In this document: positions 1-8,011 of the stretch, in pieces | How positions within the stretch are numbered: position 1 is the stretch's first letter | How the letters are laid out: each line of letters starts with the position of its first letter | NCBI RefSeq assembly: GCF_002088945.1 | Contig: NZ_NCSU01000015.1 | Location: 267,467 to 331,466, forward strand | Length of the DNA stretch: 64,000 bases | Direction of reading: 5' to 3' | From: Henriciella pelagia | GTDB taxonomy: Bacteria; Pseudomonadota; Alphaproteobacteria; Caulobacterales; Hyphomonadaceae | Position numbers and translations under genes: made by a program | Notes under the pieces: model-generated | Databases searched by the model: none | What the model was told of the DNA's origin: nothing | The model's input: only the letters and a program-made list of their open reading frames with translations

Positions 1-16
1 TCTCAGGGAGGCGACA

Positions 17-814
17 ATGAGTTACGAGCAGATCAAGGTCGAACAGCGAGGCAATGTGTGCCTCATCACGCTCAACCGACCGGAAAAGCTGAACGCCTGG
101 ACGCCCGATATGAGCCGCGAACTTGGCACAGCGATCGCGGCGGCAAACGAGACTGACGATGTCGGCGCCATTGTCATGACGGGCGAAGGGCGCGGCTTCT
201 GCGCCGGCGCCGACATGTCCTACTTCCAGAACAATATCGACGCCTCTGAGACTAGGGCCCACAAACGCGATGGCGGGATCGACTGGGTCTCGCTGATCCG
301 CTCATCCAAACCCTGCATTGCGGCGGTGAACGGCCCCGCCTTCGGGATCGGCGTTACCCAGATCCTGCCCTTCGACATGATTGTTGCTTCGACGGCGGCG
401 AAATTCGGCCTGGTCTTCGTGAAAGTCGGGATCGTGCCGGAACTCGCAAGCTCACACTTCCTGATCCAGCGTGTCGGCTGGGGCAAGGCGCATGACCTCC
501 TGCTTACCGCGCGGCCCGTCTCCGGCGAGGAAGCGGTCAGCCTCGGCCTTGCAGACCGTTTGTCATCGCCGCAAACGCTCCTCACCGACGCCCTTGAGCT
601 GGCCGAGCAGATGGCGGCAAACCCTTCGCCCATGCTGCGCATGACGAAAGAACTGCTCAGCGCCAATGCCTGTGACACGGATACAGGTCGCATCCAGGCG
701 CGTGAGCATGAGAAACTAGAGACCTGCTACACCCTGCCTGAACACAAGGAAGCCGTCGCTGCTTTCGCCGAAAAGCGCAAGCCGCACTTCAAGGCGGTAC
801 GCGCGAAGGCCTAG
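17..814 (+). CDS. Enoyl-CoA hydratase/isomerase family protein
   Basis: A 265-residue crotonase-fold protein, the usual length for the family. The N-terminal strand ends in LNRPEKLNAW, the usual start of the fold. The first oxyanion-hole segment is GRGFCAGADMSYF (about residues 58-70) and the second is NGPAFGIGVTQ (about 104-114). A conserved PE dipeptide follows at GIVPELAS. Such enzymes hydrate or isomerise enoyl-CoA esters in fatty-acid or related acyl-CoA breakdown in the cytoplasm. The exact substrate cannot be read from the sequence. The start is supported by AGGGAGG eight or so bases upstream. The stop overlaps the stop of the convergent DUF4287 gene by four bases. Confidence 0.93.
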   Translation: MSYEQIKVEQRGNVCLITLNRPEKLNAWTPDMSRELGTAIAAANETDDVGAIVMTGEGRGFCAGADMSYFQNNIDASETRAHKRDGGIDWVSLIRSSKPCIAAVNGPAFGIGVTQILPFDMIVASTAAKFGLVFVKVGIVPELASSHFLIQRVGWGKAHDLLLTARPVSGEEAVSLGLADRLSSPQTLLTDALELAEQMAANPSPMLRMTKELLSANACDTDTGRIQAREHEKLETCYTLPEHKEAVAAFAEKRKPHFKAVRAKA

Positions 815-1362
815 GCCCGCTCATAGGCGGCCTTGAGCCAGGCTTTCACCTCGTCATCAACCTCTTCGGCCGCCTGAAGCTTGATCTTGTGCGTGCACAT
901 GGAGCCGGTCTTTTCCTCGGCGAGACGCATGGTCCCGTTCTCGCCCTTGAGGTTCAAGCCAAGATCGACCCGCGACTTTGTAGCCGGCGTGACAACCGCA
1001 AAATTCTTTGACCGGCGAAACGCCACGCTCGTCTTTTTCGGCGCGATCTCGACATCACCGCCCAGCGTCTTCGCGAACGCTTCCAGCGCGTCATAGATCG
1101 GGCGCAGGCCCTCCTTGCCCTTATACTGGCCTTCCAGCATGTCGTCTTCATCGGCCTCGAACCGGCCTTTTGCGGCCTGACAGACGAGATTGGCGTGGCC
1201 ATGCCCGAAACCATGAGCCTCCTTGAGCATCTTCACCTGCTCGCCATGCTTTTCCAGCCCGCTGGACTGGACCACCTTCACCCAGTGCGCGAGCGGCTTT
1301 CCGGTCTTGGCTTCCATACCGGCAATGTGGCTTGCCAGCAGCTCTTCCTGTGTCTTCGCCAT
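811..1362 (-). CDS. DUF4287/DUF5655 domain protein
   Basis: A 183-residue protein. The N-terminal part (about 1-70) carries the DUF4287 pattern, including GKPLAHWVKVV and the HGFGHGHANLV segment. The C-terminal part (about 75-180) resembles the DUF5655 transport-like domain, with a basic FRRSKNFAVVTP segment. The function of the family is unknown. It is the third gene of a tightly spaced minus-strand set behind an ArsR regulator and an SRPBCC protein, with a 14-base gap to the SRPBCC stop, so it is probably cotranscribed. AAGGGGA precedes the ATG. Family assignment is from recall of motif style, not a search. Confidence 0.82.
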   Translation of the reverse strand: MAKTQEELLASHIAGMEAKTGKPLAHWVKVVQSSGLEKHGEQVKMLKEAHGFGHGHANLVCQAAKGRFEADEDDMLEGQYKGKEGLRPIYDALEAFAKTLGGDVEIAPKKTSVAFRRSKNFAVVTPATKSRVDLGLNLKGENGTMRLAEEKTGSMCTHKIKLQAAEEVDDEVKAWLKAAYERA

Positions 1363-1376
1363 GTCCCCTTGTCTCC

Positions 1377-1928
1377 CTATTTGCCGTCCAGCGGCCAGTG
1401 TTCAATCCTGCATGCCGCGGGCGTCATCAGCCCCATGACAGGCCCCAGCATCATCACCATCCGCCCACTGAAGAGCGGCTTTCCCTTTTCGACAACCGAT
1501 TTGAGATTCTGCGTGATGAAGGATCCGCCCTGCGCCATGGACTTCGCGGTCTTCGTACCGGCGGGCACGCCCGTCGTGATGAGCGAGAACTCGGTGCCGT
1601 CAGGCGTTTCCTTCAGCTCATAGGTCACGGTGCAGTATGCATCGTCCCACTGGGTAAACTTGAAAGTGTGGGCATAGCGGTGCGGCGGCGAGAATTCGAG
1701 AACCTCGCCAACGACGCTCGCATATTTCCTGTCCGGCGTGACCATCCGCATGCGGTGCCCCGGCTTGAGCGTGCCGCCTTCCGCCTCGCACACCGCACCA
1801 AAGAAGAAAGGCAGCACCTCATCGGTCTTCACCAGCGTGTTCCAGACCACGTCAATCGGCGCGTCTATTACCACCTTGTAGACCTGTCTGTCCTCAGCGG
1901 CAGCCATTCCGGTTTCAGCCTCAGCCAT
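1377..1928 (-). CDS. SRPBCC (AHSA1-like) domain protein
   Basis: A 183-residue protein of the START/Bet v1-like superfamily, with the typical opening VIDAPIDVVWNTLVKTDEVLPFF. This fold binds hydrophobic ligands in a deep cavity, and AHSA1-like members are often coded beside ArsR-type regulators, as here. A longer open frame reaches 2051, but it would run through the ArsR gene. The ATG at 1928 lies one base after the ArsR stop (TGA-T-ATG), which indicates translational coupling. The ligand is unknown. The pairing suggests that the regulator senses something handled by this protein, which is inference. Confidence 0.9.
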   Translation of the reverse strand: MAEAETGMAAAEDRQVYKVVIDAPIDVVWNTLVKTDEVLPFFFGAVCEAEGGTLKPGHRMRMVTPDRKYASVVGEVLEFSPPHRYAHTFKFTQWDDAYCTVTYELKETPDGTEFSLITTGVPAGTKTAKSMAQGGSFITQNLKSVVEKGKPLFSGRMVMMLGPVMGLMTPAACRIEHWPLDGK

Positions 1929-1929
1929 A

Positions 1930-2256
1930 TCAATCGTCCCTTTGTCTGGCGGCCTGTTCGGCCATGGCCTTGATGGAAGTGAGCTTGCCGGCGAATGTCT
2001 CGCTATAGGTGTCGAGCCAGCGTTCCTGAATCTGCCGGATCGGCACGGCATTGAGATAGAGGCGCCGCGTGCGCCCCACCTTCTCGCTGACCACCAGACC
2101 CGCTTTCTCCAGCACGGAGAGATGGTTCATCACCGCAATCCGGCTGACATCGAAATGCCGCGCAAGCTCCCCGACCGGCAGACCGGGCTTTGCCTTGAGT
2201 ATGTCCAGCATGGCCCGGCGGCTCTCATGAGCGAGCGCCTGAAACACGGCCGACAT
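1930..2256 (-). CDS. ArsR-family winged-helix regulator
   Basis: A protein of about 108 residues from the ATG at 2256. It has the ArsR winged-helix core: FQALAHESRRAMLDILK, the recognition helix around VSRIAVMNHLSVLEKAGLV, and a wing at GRTRRLYLN. There is no obvious CxC metal-binding pair, so it belongs to the non-metal ArsR group that pairs with SRPBCC proteins. The frame is open up to an ATG at 2286, but that start and the one at 2274 fall inside a near-perfect 24-base palindrome. I therefore prefer 2256, with a weak GGTGA upstream. It heads the operon with the SRPBCC and DUF4287 genes and probably represses itself. Confidence 0.9.
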   Translation of the reverse strand: MSAVFQALAHESRRAMLDILKAKPGLPVGELARHFDVSRIAVMNHLSVLEKAGLVVSEKVGRTRRLYLNAVPIRQIQERWLDTYSETFAGKLTSIKAMAEQAARQRDD

Positions 2257-2270
2257 GTCACCACTAGTAA

Positions 2271-2294
2271 TCATGTAATTACACAATTACATGA
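2271..2294. promoter_or_regulatory. Palindromic operator of the ArsR/SRPBCC operon
   Basis: Perfect 10-base inverted arms, TCATGTAATT and AATTACATGA, separated by four bases. It lies 15 bases upstream of the preferred ArsR start, in the divergent gap with the helicase gene. ArsR dimers bind such AT-rich palindromes, so this is very likely the autoregulatory operator. The symmetry is seen directly; binding by this ArsR is inferred. Confidence 0.8.
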
Positions 2295-2377
2295 ATTCGC
2301 CCAAGTCAAGCCGGATCCACGAGGGCTCGGCGCAGCTAGCCCCTGCCATTGGGCCAGAGTCCTGCTATATGTTCTCC

Positions 2378-4714
2378 ATGAGTTCCAACCCGAATCGCCG
2401 CCCCTCCATTTCAGAGATGGCCACCGCCCGCGCGCCCGTTGCAGATCGCAATGCGGACTATCTCGAAGGCCTGAACCCCGAACAGCGTGAAGCTGTCGAG
2501 ACGACGGATGGCCCACTCCTCGTCCTGGCCGGGGCCGGCACGGGCAAGACGCGCGTGTTGACGACCCGCCTCGCCCACATCATCGGCACCGGCCTCGCCT
2601 GGCCATCGCAGACGCTGACCGTCACCTTCACCAACAAGGCGGCCCGCGAAATGCGCGAACGCGCGCTGAACCTGATCGGCGACGCAGGCGAAGGCCTTAG
2701 ATGGCTCGGCACCTTCCACTCGATCAGCGCGCAGATCCTGCGCAAGCATGCTGAACTCGCTGGCCTCAAATCCAGCTTCACCATCCTCGACACCGATGAC
2801 CAGATCCGCCTCTGCAAGCAGGTGATCGAAGCTGAAAATATCGACACCAAGCGTTGGACGCCGCGCCACCTCGCCAGCCTGATCGATGGCTGGAAAAACC
2901 GGGCCCTGACTCCCGGCAAGGTCCCGCAGGATGAGGCGTGGAACTTCGCGGACGGCAAGGGCGTAAAGCTCTACGAGACCTATCAGGCGCGTCTGAAAGT
3001 CCTAAATGCCTGCGACTTTGGCGACCTTCTGATCCACAACATCACCATCTTCCAGGAAAACCCGGACCTGCTCGCCGATTATCACAAGCGATTCAGATAC
3101 ATCCTCGTCGACGAGTATCAGGATACGAACGTCGCCCAGTATCTCTGGCTGCGTCTGCTCGCGCGCGGCACGGGTAACATTTGCTGCGTCGGCGATGACG
3201 ACCAGTCGATCTATGGCTGGCGCGGCGCTGAAGTCGACAATATCCTCCGCTTCGAGAAGGATTTTCCAGGCGCGAAAGTCATCCGGCTCGAACGCAATTA
3301 CCGCTCAACGGCGCACATTCTCGCCGCTGCCTCTTCGGTCATCAATTTCAACAAGGGCCGGCTCGGCAAGACGCTCTATGTCGGCGAGGAGACGAGCGCG
3401 GACCCGGACGCCGACAAGGTGAAGGTGCGCGGCCTCTGGGATGGCGAAGCCGAAGCCCGCCTCATCTGCGACGACATCGAATCCTATGTGAACAAGGGCG
3501 GCCAGTATGAAGACTGCGCTATCCTGGTCCGCGCCTCCTGGCAGATGCGCCTCTTCGAAGAGCGCCTCATCATGCTGGGCATCCCCTACCGCGTCATTGG
3601 CGGTCCGCGCTTCTTCGAGCGCGCCGAAATCCGCGATGCCCTCGCCTATCTCCGCCTGATCCGCTCGCCCGACGATGACCTCGCCTTTGAGCGCGTCGTC
3701 AACCAGCCCAAGCGCGGCGTCGGCGCGACCACAATCCAGAAGCTGCAGACCTTTGCCCGCGAGGACGGCCGCTCGCTCTTCACGCTCGTGCCGATGATCC
3801 TGCAGACCGACGAGGTCAAAGGCCCGGCCAAGCGCGGCCTCACCCAGTTCATCGACCAGATCAATATGTGGCGCGACCGGCTGAATAACGGCATGCCGCA
3901 CTACGAACTCGCGCAGGTCATTCTCGACGAGTCCGGCTATACCGACATGCTCCAGAAGGATCGCGGGCCCCAATCCCAGACGCGCCTCGACAACCTCAAG
4001 GAGCTGATCCACGCCCTCGGCCAGTTCGACAGCCTCCCCGGCTTCCTCGAACATGTCGAGCTTGTCATGGATGTTGGCGGGCAATCCTCCGGCAATGAAG
4101 TCCAGATCCTGACGCTACACGCCGCCAAGGGCCTTGAATGGCCGATGGTCTTCCTGCCGGGCTGGGAGGAAGAGGTCTTCCCGTCCCGCCGCTCGCTCGA
4201 TGAAAGCGGCATGAAGGGCCTGGAGGAAGAACGCCGGCTTGCCTATGTCGGCATCACGCGCGCCCGCGAGAAATGCTCGATCAGCTTCGTTGCCAACCGC
4301 ATGATCTTCGGTCGCTGGCAGTCTGTCCTGCCGTCGCGCTTCGTCGACGAGTTGCCGCATGAGCATGTCGAGGCCGTATCAGAGACCGGCTACTCCACCA
4401 TGCCCGGCGGCGATACCGGCTTCACCGGCACGATCGAGGACCTTGGCGAGCGCAGCAACTACACCTCCCCCGGCTGGCGCCGCCTGAAAGAGAACGCGAA
4501 ATCAGCGAGCTCCAAGCCCGGCCCCATCATCGACGGCAAGGCCGAACTCCTCGCCACCAGCTCCGGCAAATCCGCCTTCCGCATCGGCCAACGCGTCCAC
4601 CACGAAAAATTCGGCTACGGCCAGGTGCTGGCAGCCGACGGCACGAAGCTTCAAGTGAATTTCGAGAAGGTGGGGTTGAAGAAGGTCATCTCGACCTTTG
4701 TGACGGGGGTCTAA
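2378..4714 (+). CDS. UvrD/PcrA-type 3'-5' DNA helicase (SF1A)
   Basis: A helicase of about 778 residues from the ATG at 2378 (an in-frame ATG at 2369 is equally possible; neither has a strong ribosome site). It contains the Q motif LNPEQREAV, Walker A AGAGTGKT, motif Ia TFTNKAAREM, Walker B VDEYQDTN, motif III GDDDQSIYGWRGA, motif IV LERNYRST, motif V TLHAAKGLEW and motif VI VGITRARE. The C-terminal segment SAFRIGQRVHHEKFGYGQV matches the PcrA/UvrD tail that binds RNA polymerase. It unwinds DNA in nucleotide excision repair, mismatch repair and transcription-replication conflict. It is divergent from the ArsR operon and appears to be a core gene. Confidence 0.95.
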   Translation: MSSNPNRRPSISEMATARAPVADRNADYLEGLNPEQREAVETTDGPLLVLAGAGTGKTRVLTTRLAHIIGTGLAWPSQTLTVTFTNKAAREMRERALNLIGDAGEGLRWLGTFHSISAQILRKHAELAGLKSSFTILDTDDQIRLCKQVIEAENIDTKRWTPRHLASLIDGWKNRALTPGKVPQDEAWNFADGKGVKLYETYQARLKVLNACDFGDLLIHNITIFQENPDLLADYHKRFRYILVDEYQDTNVAQYLWLRLLARGTGNICCVGDDDQSIYGWRGAEVDNILRFEKDFPGAKVIRLERNYRSTAHILAAASSVINFNKGRLGKTLYVGEETSADPDADKVKVRGLWDGEAEARLICDDIESYVNKGGQYEDCAILVRASWQMRLFEERLIMLGIPYRVIGGPRFFERAEIRDALAYLRLIRSPDDDLAFERVVNQPKRGVGATTIQKLQTFAREDGRSLFTLVPMILQTDEVKGPAKRGLTQFIDQINMWRDRLNNGMPHYELAQVILDESGYTDMLQKDRGPQSQTRLDNLKELIHALGQFDSLPGFLEHVELVMDVGGQSSGNEVQILTLHAAKGLEWPMVFLPGWEEEVFPSRRSLDESGMKGLEEERRLAYVGITRAREKCSISFVANRMIFGRWQSVLPSRFVDELPHEHVEAVSETGYSTMPGGDTGFTGTIEDLGERSNYTSPGWRRLKENAKSASSKPGPIIDGKAELLATSSGKSAFRIGQRVHHEKFGYGQVLAADGTKLQVNFEKVGLKKVISTFVTGV

Positions 4715-4804
4715 ACTCTGAGCATTCCAGTCGTTCAAGATGAAGATTGCGAACTGCCCATCCCAAGCGCATGGCGCCCAGCTTTCAAGGCGCTTGCAGA
4801 TGCC

Positions 4805-5098
4805 ATGGTTGAAGGGCGCGAACCGGAAGAGCCTCCGGTGGGCACGCAAATCGCCGAGATCGACGCTGAAACATCGAAGATCAGCCTTGCAAATATCCAG
4901 GCCTACGGCGAGCCGGTCGGACCGCTTCGCGACAGCTCATGGCAAACTTCGATCTACCGTTGGATGGGGGACCACTGGGATGTCCTGATCGATCTGACTA
5001 CGCCTCAAGGCGAAGTTACGGATTTGGTCTTGCGTGCAAAGGTGCGACCAACTTCGTCGGGATTTCTGATTGAACCCGGACTGGTTTACGTCCCCTAG
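4805..5098 (+). CDS. Small hypothetical protein
   Basis: A 97-residue protein that I do not recognise. It is acidic at the N terminus (VEGREPEEPP) and has a central aromatic stretch, SSWQTSIYRWMGDHWDVLIDL, that looks like an ordered beta-rich core. The frame stays open back to the helicase stop at 4714, and the upstream codons (IPVVQDEDCELPIPSAW) look coding. The true start may therefore be a non-ATG codon such as CTG at 4718, or the helicase may once have been longer. The ATG at 4805 is the first ATG. It is convergent with the GyrI-like gene. Confidence 0.6.
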   Translation: MVEGREPEEPPVGTQIAEIDAETSKISLANIQAYGEPVGPLRDSSWQTSIYRWMGDHWDVLIDLTTPQGEVTDLVLRAKVRPTSSGFLIEPGLVYVP

Positions 5099-5110
5099 CG
5101 AGGGCCATCC

Positions 5111-5575
5111 TCACCCCACCCGCCGATAAATCTCCGTCCTGAGCTTTGCCTCTTCTACCTCGCCCGGATCATCCACATAGACTTCCCAGACCGGCATCGC
5201 CTTCTGGTAGCCCTGCTCGTCGCAATGGGCCCAGACCGCCTGGTGGCTCTGATTCATGTTGGCGTAGGGACCGATATGCGTCGTCGTCACAGCCTCGCCC
5301 GCCGGAATGACGCCCGCTTTCACGTTGCCTGACGCTTTAGCCGCATCATCAGCTGCCACAAACACGCCCGCGCGGAATCTGATCGTCGAGCCTGCCGGCA
5401 TGTCTGTATAGAGCGTCATCGGCATGCTCTGCGGCGTGATCCCGGCCTGCCCGACGAAGCCGAATACTTCGCCAAAGCCAGATCCCATCGCCGCGCCAAT
5501 TTCTGGCCCCATTGGCGCTTCGCGCTCGACATACAGATAATGGTGCTCCGGCAGCGTCTTCTTCTCGATGGTCAT
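5111..5575 (-). CDS. GyrI-like / SOUL-superfamily small-molecule binding protein
   Basis: A 154-residue protein with the GyrI-like effector-binding fold, as found alone or fused to AraC regulators. Supporting segments are an N-terminal strand with the HHYLYVERE turn, the middle AGVFVAADD, GEAVTTTHIGPYANM, and a C-terminal PVWEVYVDDPGEV that matches the usual end of the domain. Such proteins bind or hydrolyse amphipathic small molecules. There is no DNA-binding domain and no neighbouring regulator. The start is supported by GAGGA upstream on the minus strand. Confidence 0.85.
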   Translation of the reverse strand: MTIEKKTLPEHHYLYVEREAPMGPEIGAAMGSGFGEVFGFVGQAGITPQSMPMTLYTDMPAGSTIRFRAGVFVAADDAAKASGNVKAGVIPAGEAVTTTHIGPYANMNQSHQAVWAHCDEQGYQKAMPVWEVYVDDPGEVEEAKLRTEIYRRVG

Positions 5576-5923
5576 GGCGTCCTCCTCACCTTAGCGGGAG
5601 TTTTAGACCATGCCCCAAAAGGCGTCACCTCCGGTGGGAGAAGGGAGCCCGCGCTCGATCCACGCACCTATCTCCTCCCCTCTCCCTCGGGAGAGGGGCC
5701 GGGGGTGAGGGGGCGAATCTTTCCACTCGCGACAAGTTCAGCAATGATACGCGCCAAGCCGGACCAACGGACCACGTCATCGCCCCGCCAGTCGCCCCGC
5801 CAGTGACCCGCCAGCTTGCCGCCCCCACCCCGCCAATGCCGCTGCCCTGGCCGTCTTCGACGTTGCCAAATCCAGCGAAGCACGCCCTTTTTGTCGCCCT
5901 ATCCTGTGGGAGGGACGTGACAT
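5576..5923. repeat. Intergenic region with a GC-rich hairpin repeat and a 12-base tandem repeat
   Basis: This 348-base gap holds no convincing gene. At 5677-5698 there is a perfect 10-base inverted repeat (CCCCTCTCCC and GGGAGAGGGG) with a two-base loop, followed by GGGGGTGAGGG. This resembles an intergenic palindrome family common in GC-rich proteobacteria. At 5781-5804 the 12-mer CGCCCCGCCAGT occurs twice in tandem. The ribosome site GGGAGGG of the next gene is at the right edge. Confidence 0.75.
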
Positions 5924-6601
5924 ATGGCAAAACGGCGCCCGAAGGCTGGTGAGGCTTTCTTCCAGTATTTCAGCCTGTTCCTGCTCGTCATCGCCCTTGT
6001 CGGTCTCGGGGCACGGGCCGCACTTGATTATACCAATGAGTCCCAACCGCCCCTGATCGTCGCGGCGCATGCCGTGCTCATGCTGGTCTGGTATGTGCTC
6101 GTGCCGTTCCAGGCGTCGCTCATCCGCGGCCGCGACATCAACCGTCACAAGCGGTTTGGTGTTCTCAGCCTCGCTGTGGCCGGGGGGCTTGTCTATACGG
6201 GCGTCTACGCCGCAGGGCGTCACTTCCTGATCCATGAAGACCCCTATGCGGTGCTCGCCAGCGCGCAGACCGTCTTCTCCTACGCGATCCTGTACCTGCT
6301 CGGCTTTATCGGACGGCGCCTGCCGAGCGCGCATAAGCGCTTCATGATCTATGCGAGCATTTCCATCCTGCCCCCGGCCCTGATCGGCCTGTTTGCGGCT
6401 TTCGGCCTGCCTGCCCTCTTCATCCTGCCGCTCTGGCTTGTCCTGATGCTGGTTCCCATTGGCTATGACTGGCACAAGCACAAGACCGTCTACGCCTCGA
6501 CCTCGATCAGCGCGGCCTTCGTCATCGTCGGCATGCTTGTGGCGCTGGCGGTTGGCCTGCATCCAGCCTGGGCGACCTATCTCGAGGGCGTGAGAGCCTA
6601 G
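5924..6601 (+). CDS. Polytopic membrane protein of unknown function
   Basis: A 225-residue protein with about seven hydrophobic segments (roughly 14-34, 43-62, 77-97, 112-130, 142-160, 165-185 and 193-214). Conserved-looking polar residues lie in or near the membrane: AAHAVLML, DINRHKRFG, HKRFMIYAS and DWHKHKTVY. The spaced histidines and the HKRFG motif recall small haem- or quinone-associated membrane proteins of the DUF2306 type, but this is a guess. GGGAGGG lies upstream of the ATG. The stop overlaps the stop of the convergent MFS gene. Confidence 0.82.
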   Translation: MAKRRPKAGEAFFQYFSLFLLVIALVGLGARAALDYTNESQPPLIVAAHAVLMLVWYVLVPFQASLIRGRDINRHKRFGVLSLAVAGGLVYTGVYAAGRHFLIHEDPYAVLASAQTVFSYAILYLLGFIGRRLPSAHKRFMIYASISILPPALIGLFAAFGLPALFILPLWLVLMLVPIGYDWHKHKTVYASTSISAAFVIVGMLVALAVGLHPAWATYLEGVRA

Positions 6602-7821
6602 CCGGTTTCGGCTGTTCCGCGGCCCTTCCAGACCCACGCGACCGCGCAGAGCGCCGTCAGCAAGGCTGTCATGACAATCGCCAGAACGGCGTTGCCGCTC
6701 CAGCCGAAGGCATCGTAGACTGCCGTGCCTGCAGAAGATGATATTCCGCCCCCGATAAACATCATCACAATATACACCGTCATCAGGCGGGTGCGGATTT
6801 TCGGGTCGAGCTTCAGGAATGTCATGCGGTTGGTGATGTCGACCGCCGGTCCCACCAATGTCATCAGCATGATCGGAATGATGAGCAGCCAGACATTATA
6901 GCCCATCGGCCAGAGCAGGCAGACTCCGGCGAAATTGATCGACGCAAAGATCAGGCGCGCCCTGTAGGGCCCGATATTGTCGGCGACCTTGCCCAGCCAG
7001 GGGGTCGTGAAGAGGTTCAGGATGGAGAAGGCGGCGAGATAACCCACAATGTCGACGCCATAGCCCATCTCCGGCAGGTGAAGGCCAATGCCCATCCAGA
7101 CAGCCAGGAACACGCCGAAGCCCAGCCCCTGGATCGCTCCCGAAATGAGGATTTCAGGGTTCTGGCGGATCAGGCCGAACATGGAGAAGAGCAGGCGGAA
7201 ATAGCTCTGCTTCGGCTCGGTGTCAGACCCGGCCTCGCGTTCGTCCATGATCAGGGGCAGCAGGATGGACACGATCAGCATGAAGGTCGCCGCAACATAG
7301 TAGACGGTGCGCCAGCCCAGGGTTTCGGCGATGATGCCGGCCCCTGCCCGCGACACGAGGATGCCGCCGATCACCCCTGTCGTCAGCATGGCCGTCACCG
7401 CTCCAAGGCGTGCCGGATCAACGCGCTTCGACGCATAGGTCGGCAAGAGGTATGGCGCGATCGTGAAGAAACCGAGGATGGTCGAGGCCAGCGTGAAAAG
7501 CGTGAAGTCGGTCGCAAACGCCATGCCCGTGATCGACAGGAACTGTCCGGCCACGGTGAACGTCACCAGCTTGCGGTTGGAAATCCTGTCTCCGAGCGGG
7601 AGGAGCAGGAAGACGCCCAAAGCGAGCGCAATCTGGTTAGCGCCCGGCACAATGCCGATGAGCCCCTGATCGACCTCAAAGCTGTGCGCCACTTCCGAAA
7701 TGATCGGATGAATGTAGTAGGCGTTCGCCGTGACCACGCCGCAGGCCAGGGTGAGCAGCAGGACTTCCGTTCCCGAAAGGCGCCTTTTCGAGGAAGAGTT
7801 TGGCGGCGCTATGCTATCCAC
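6598..7821 (-). CDS. Major facilitator superfamily transporter
   Basis: A 407-residue protein with twelve predicted membrane segments. The loop between segments 2 and 3 has the MFS signature LGDRISNRKLV, repeated in the second half as LGKVADNIGPYRAR. It is a secondary transporter in the inner membrane, of the small-molecule efflux type. The substrate is unknown. A palindrome of the TetR-operator type lies 42 bases upstream of the start (7863-7884), so the gene is probably repressed by a regulator coded elsewhere. Confidence 0.92.
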   Translation of the reverse strand: MDSIAPPNSSSKRRLSGTEVLLLTLACGVVTANAYYIHPIISEVAHSFEVDQGLIGIVPGANQIALALGVFLLLPLGDRISNRKLVTFTVAGQFLSITGMAFATDFTLFTLASTILGFFTIAPYLLPTYASKRVDPARLGAVTAMLTTGVIGGILVSRAGAGIIAETLGWRTVYYVAATFMLIVSILLPLIMDEREAGSDTEPKQSYFRLLFSMFGLIRQNPEILISGAIQGLGFGVFLAVWMGIGLHLPEMGYGVDIVGYLAAFSILNLFTTPWLGKVADNIGPYRARLIFASINFAGVCLLWPMGYNVWLLIIPIMLMTLVGPAVDITNRMTFLKLDPKIRTRLMTVYIVMMFIGGGISSSAGTAVYDAFGWSGNAVLAIVMTALLTALCAVAWVWKGRGTAETG

Positions 7822-7862
7822 GACGTTTGCCCCCGGCTTCTCAGTGCAGGCTCCTCACATAA

Positions 7863-7884
7863 ATTGCTTCACGCATGAAGCAAT
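7863..7884. promoter_or_regulatory. Palindromic operator upstream of the MFS gene
   Basis: Perfect 9-base arms ATTGCTTCA and TGAAGCAAT separated by four bases, 42 bases upstream of the MFS start codon. The size and spacing suit a TetR- or MarR-type dimer. The 190-base gap (7822-8011) holds nothing else recognisable, and no regulator gene is adjacent. Confidence 0.7.
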
Positions 7885-8011
7885 GTTGTCTTTGCGCGAG
7901 GGTCTGTTGCGGCGCATACCAGCGGAGCGGGCGTCGACCTGAAATCAGCCTGTGATCGGCCCATAACCGGCCTGCGAAAACCCCACCTTCAGGACCGGTT
8001 TATCCAGAGGA

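Noticed and set aside
1332..1973. Plus-strand frame of 213 codons opposite the SRPBCC gene
   Set aside because: Composition is antisense-like and the real minus-strand gene has clear motifs.
6598..7878. Plus-strand frames opposite the MFS gene (for example 7078-7878)
   Set aside because: Shadow frames with Arg/His/Gln-rich composition typical of antisense to GC-rich genes.
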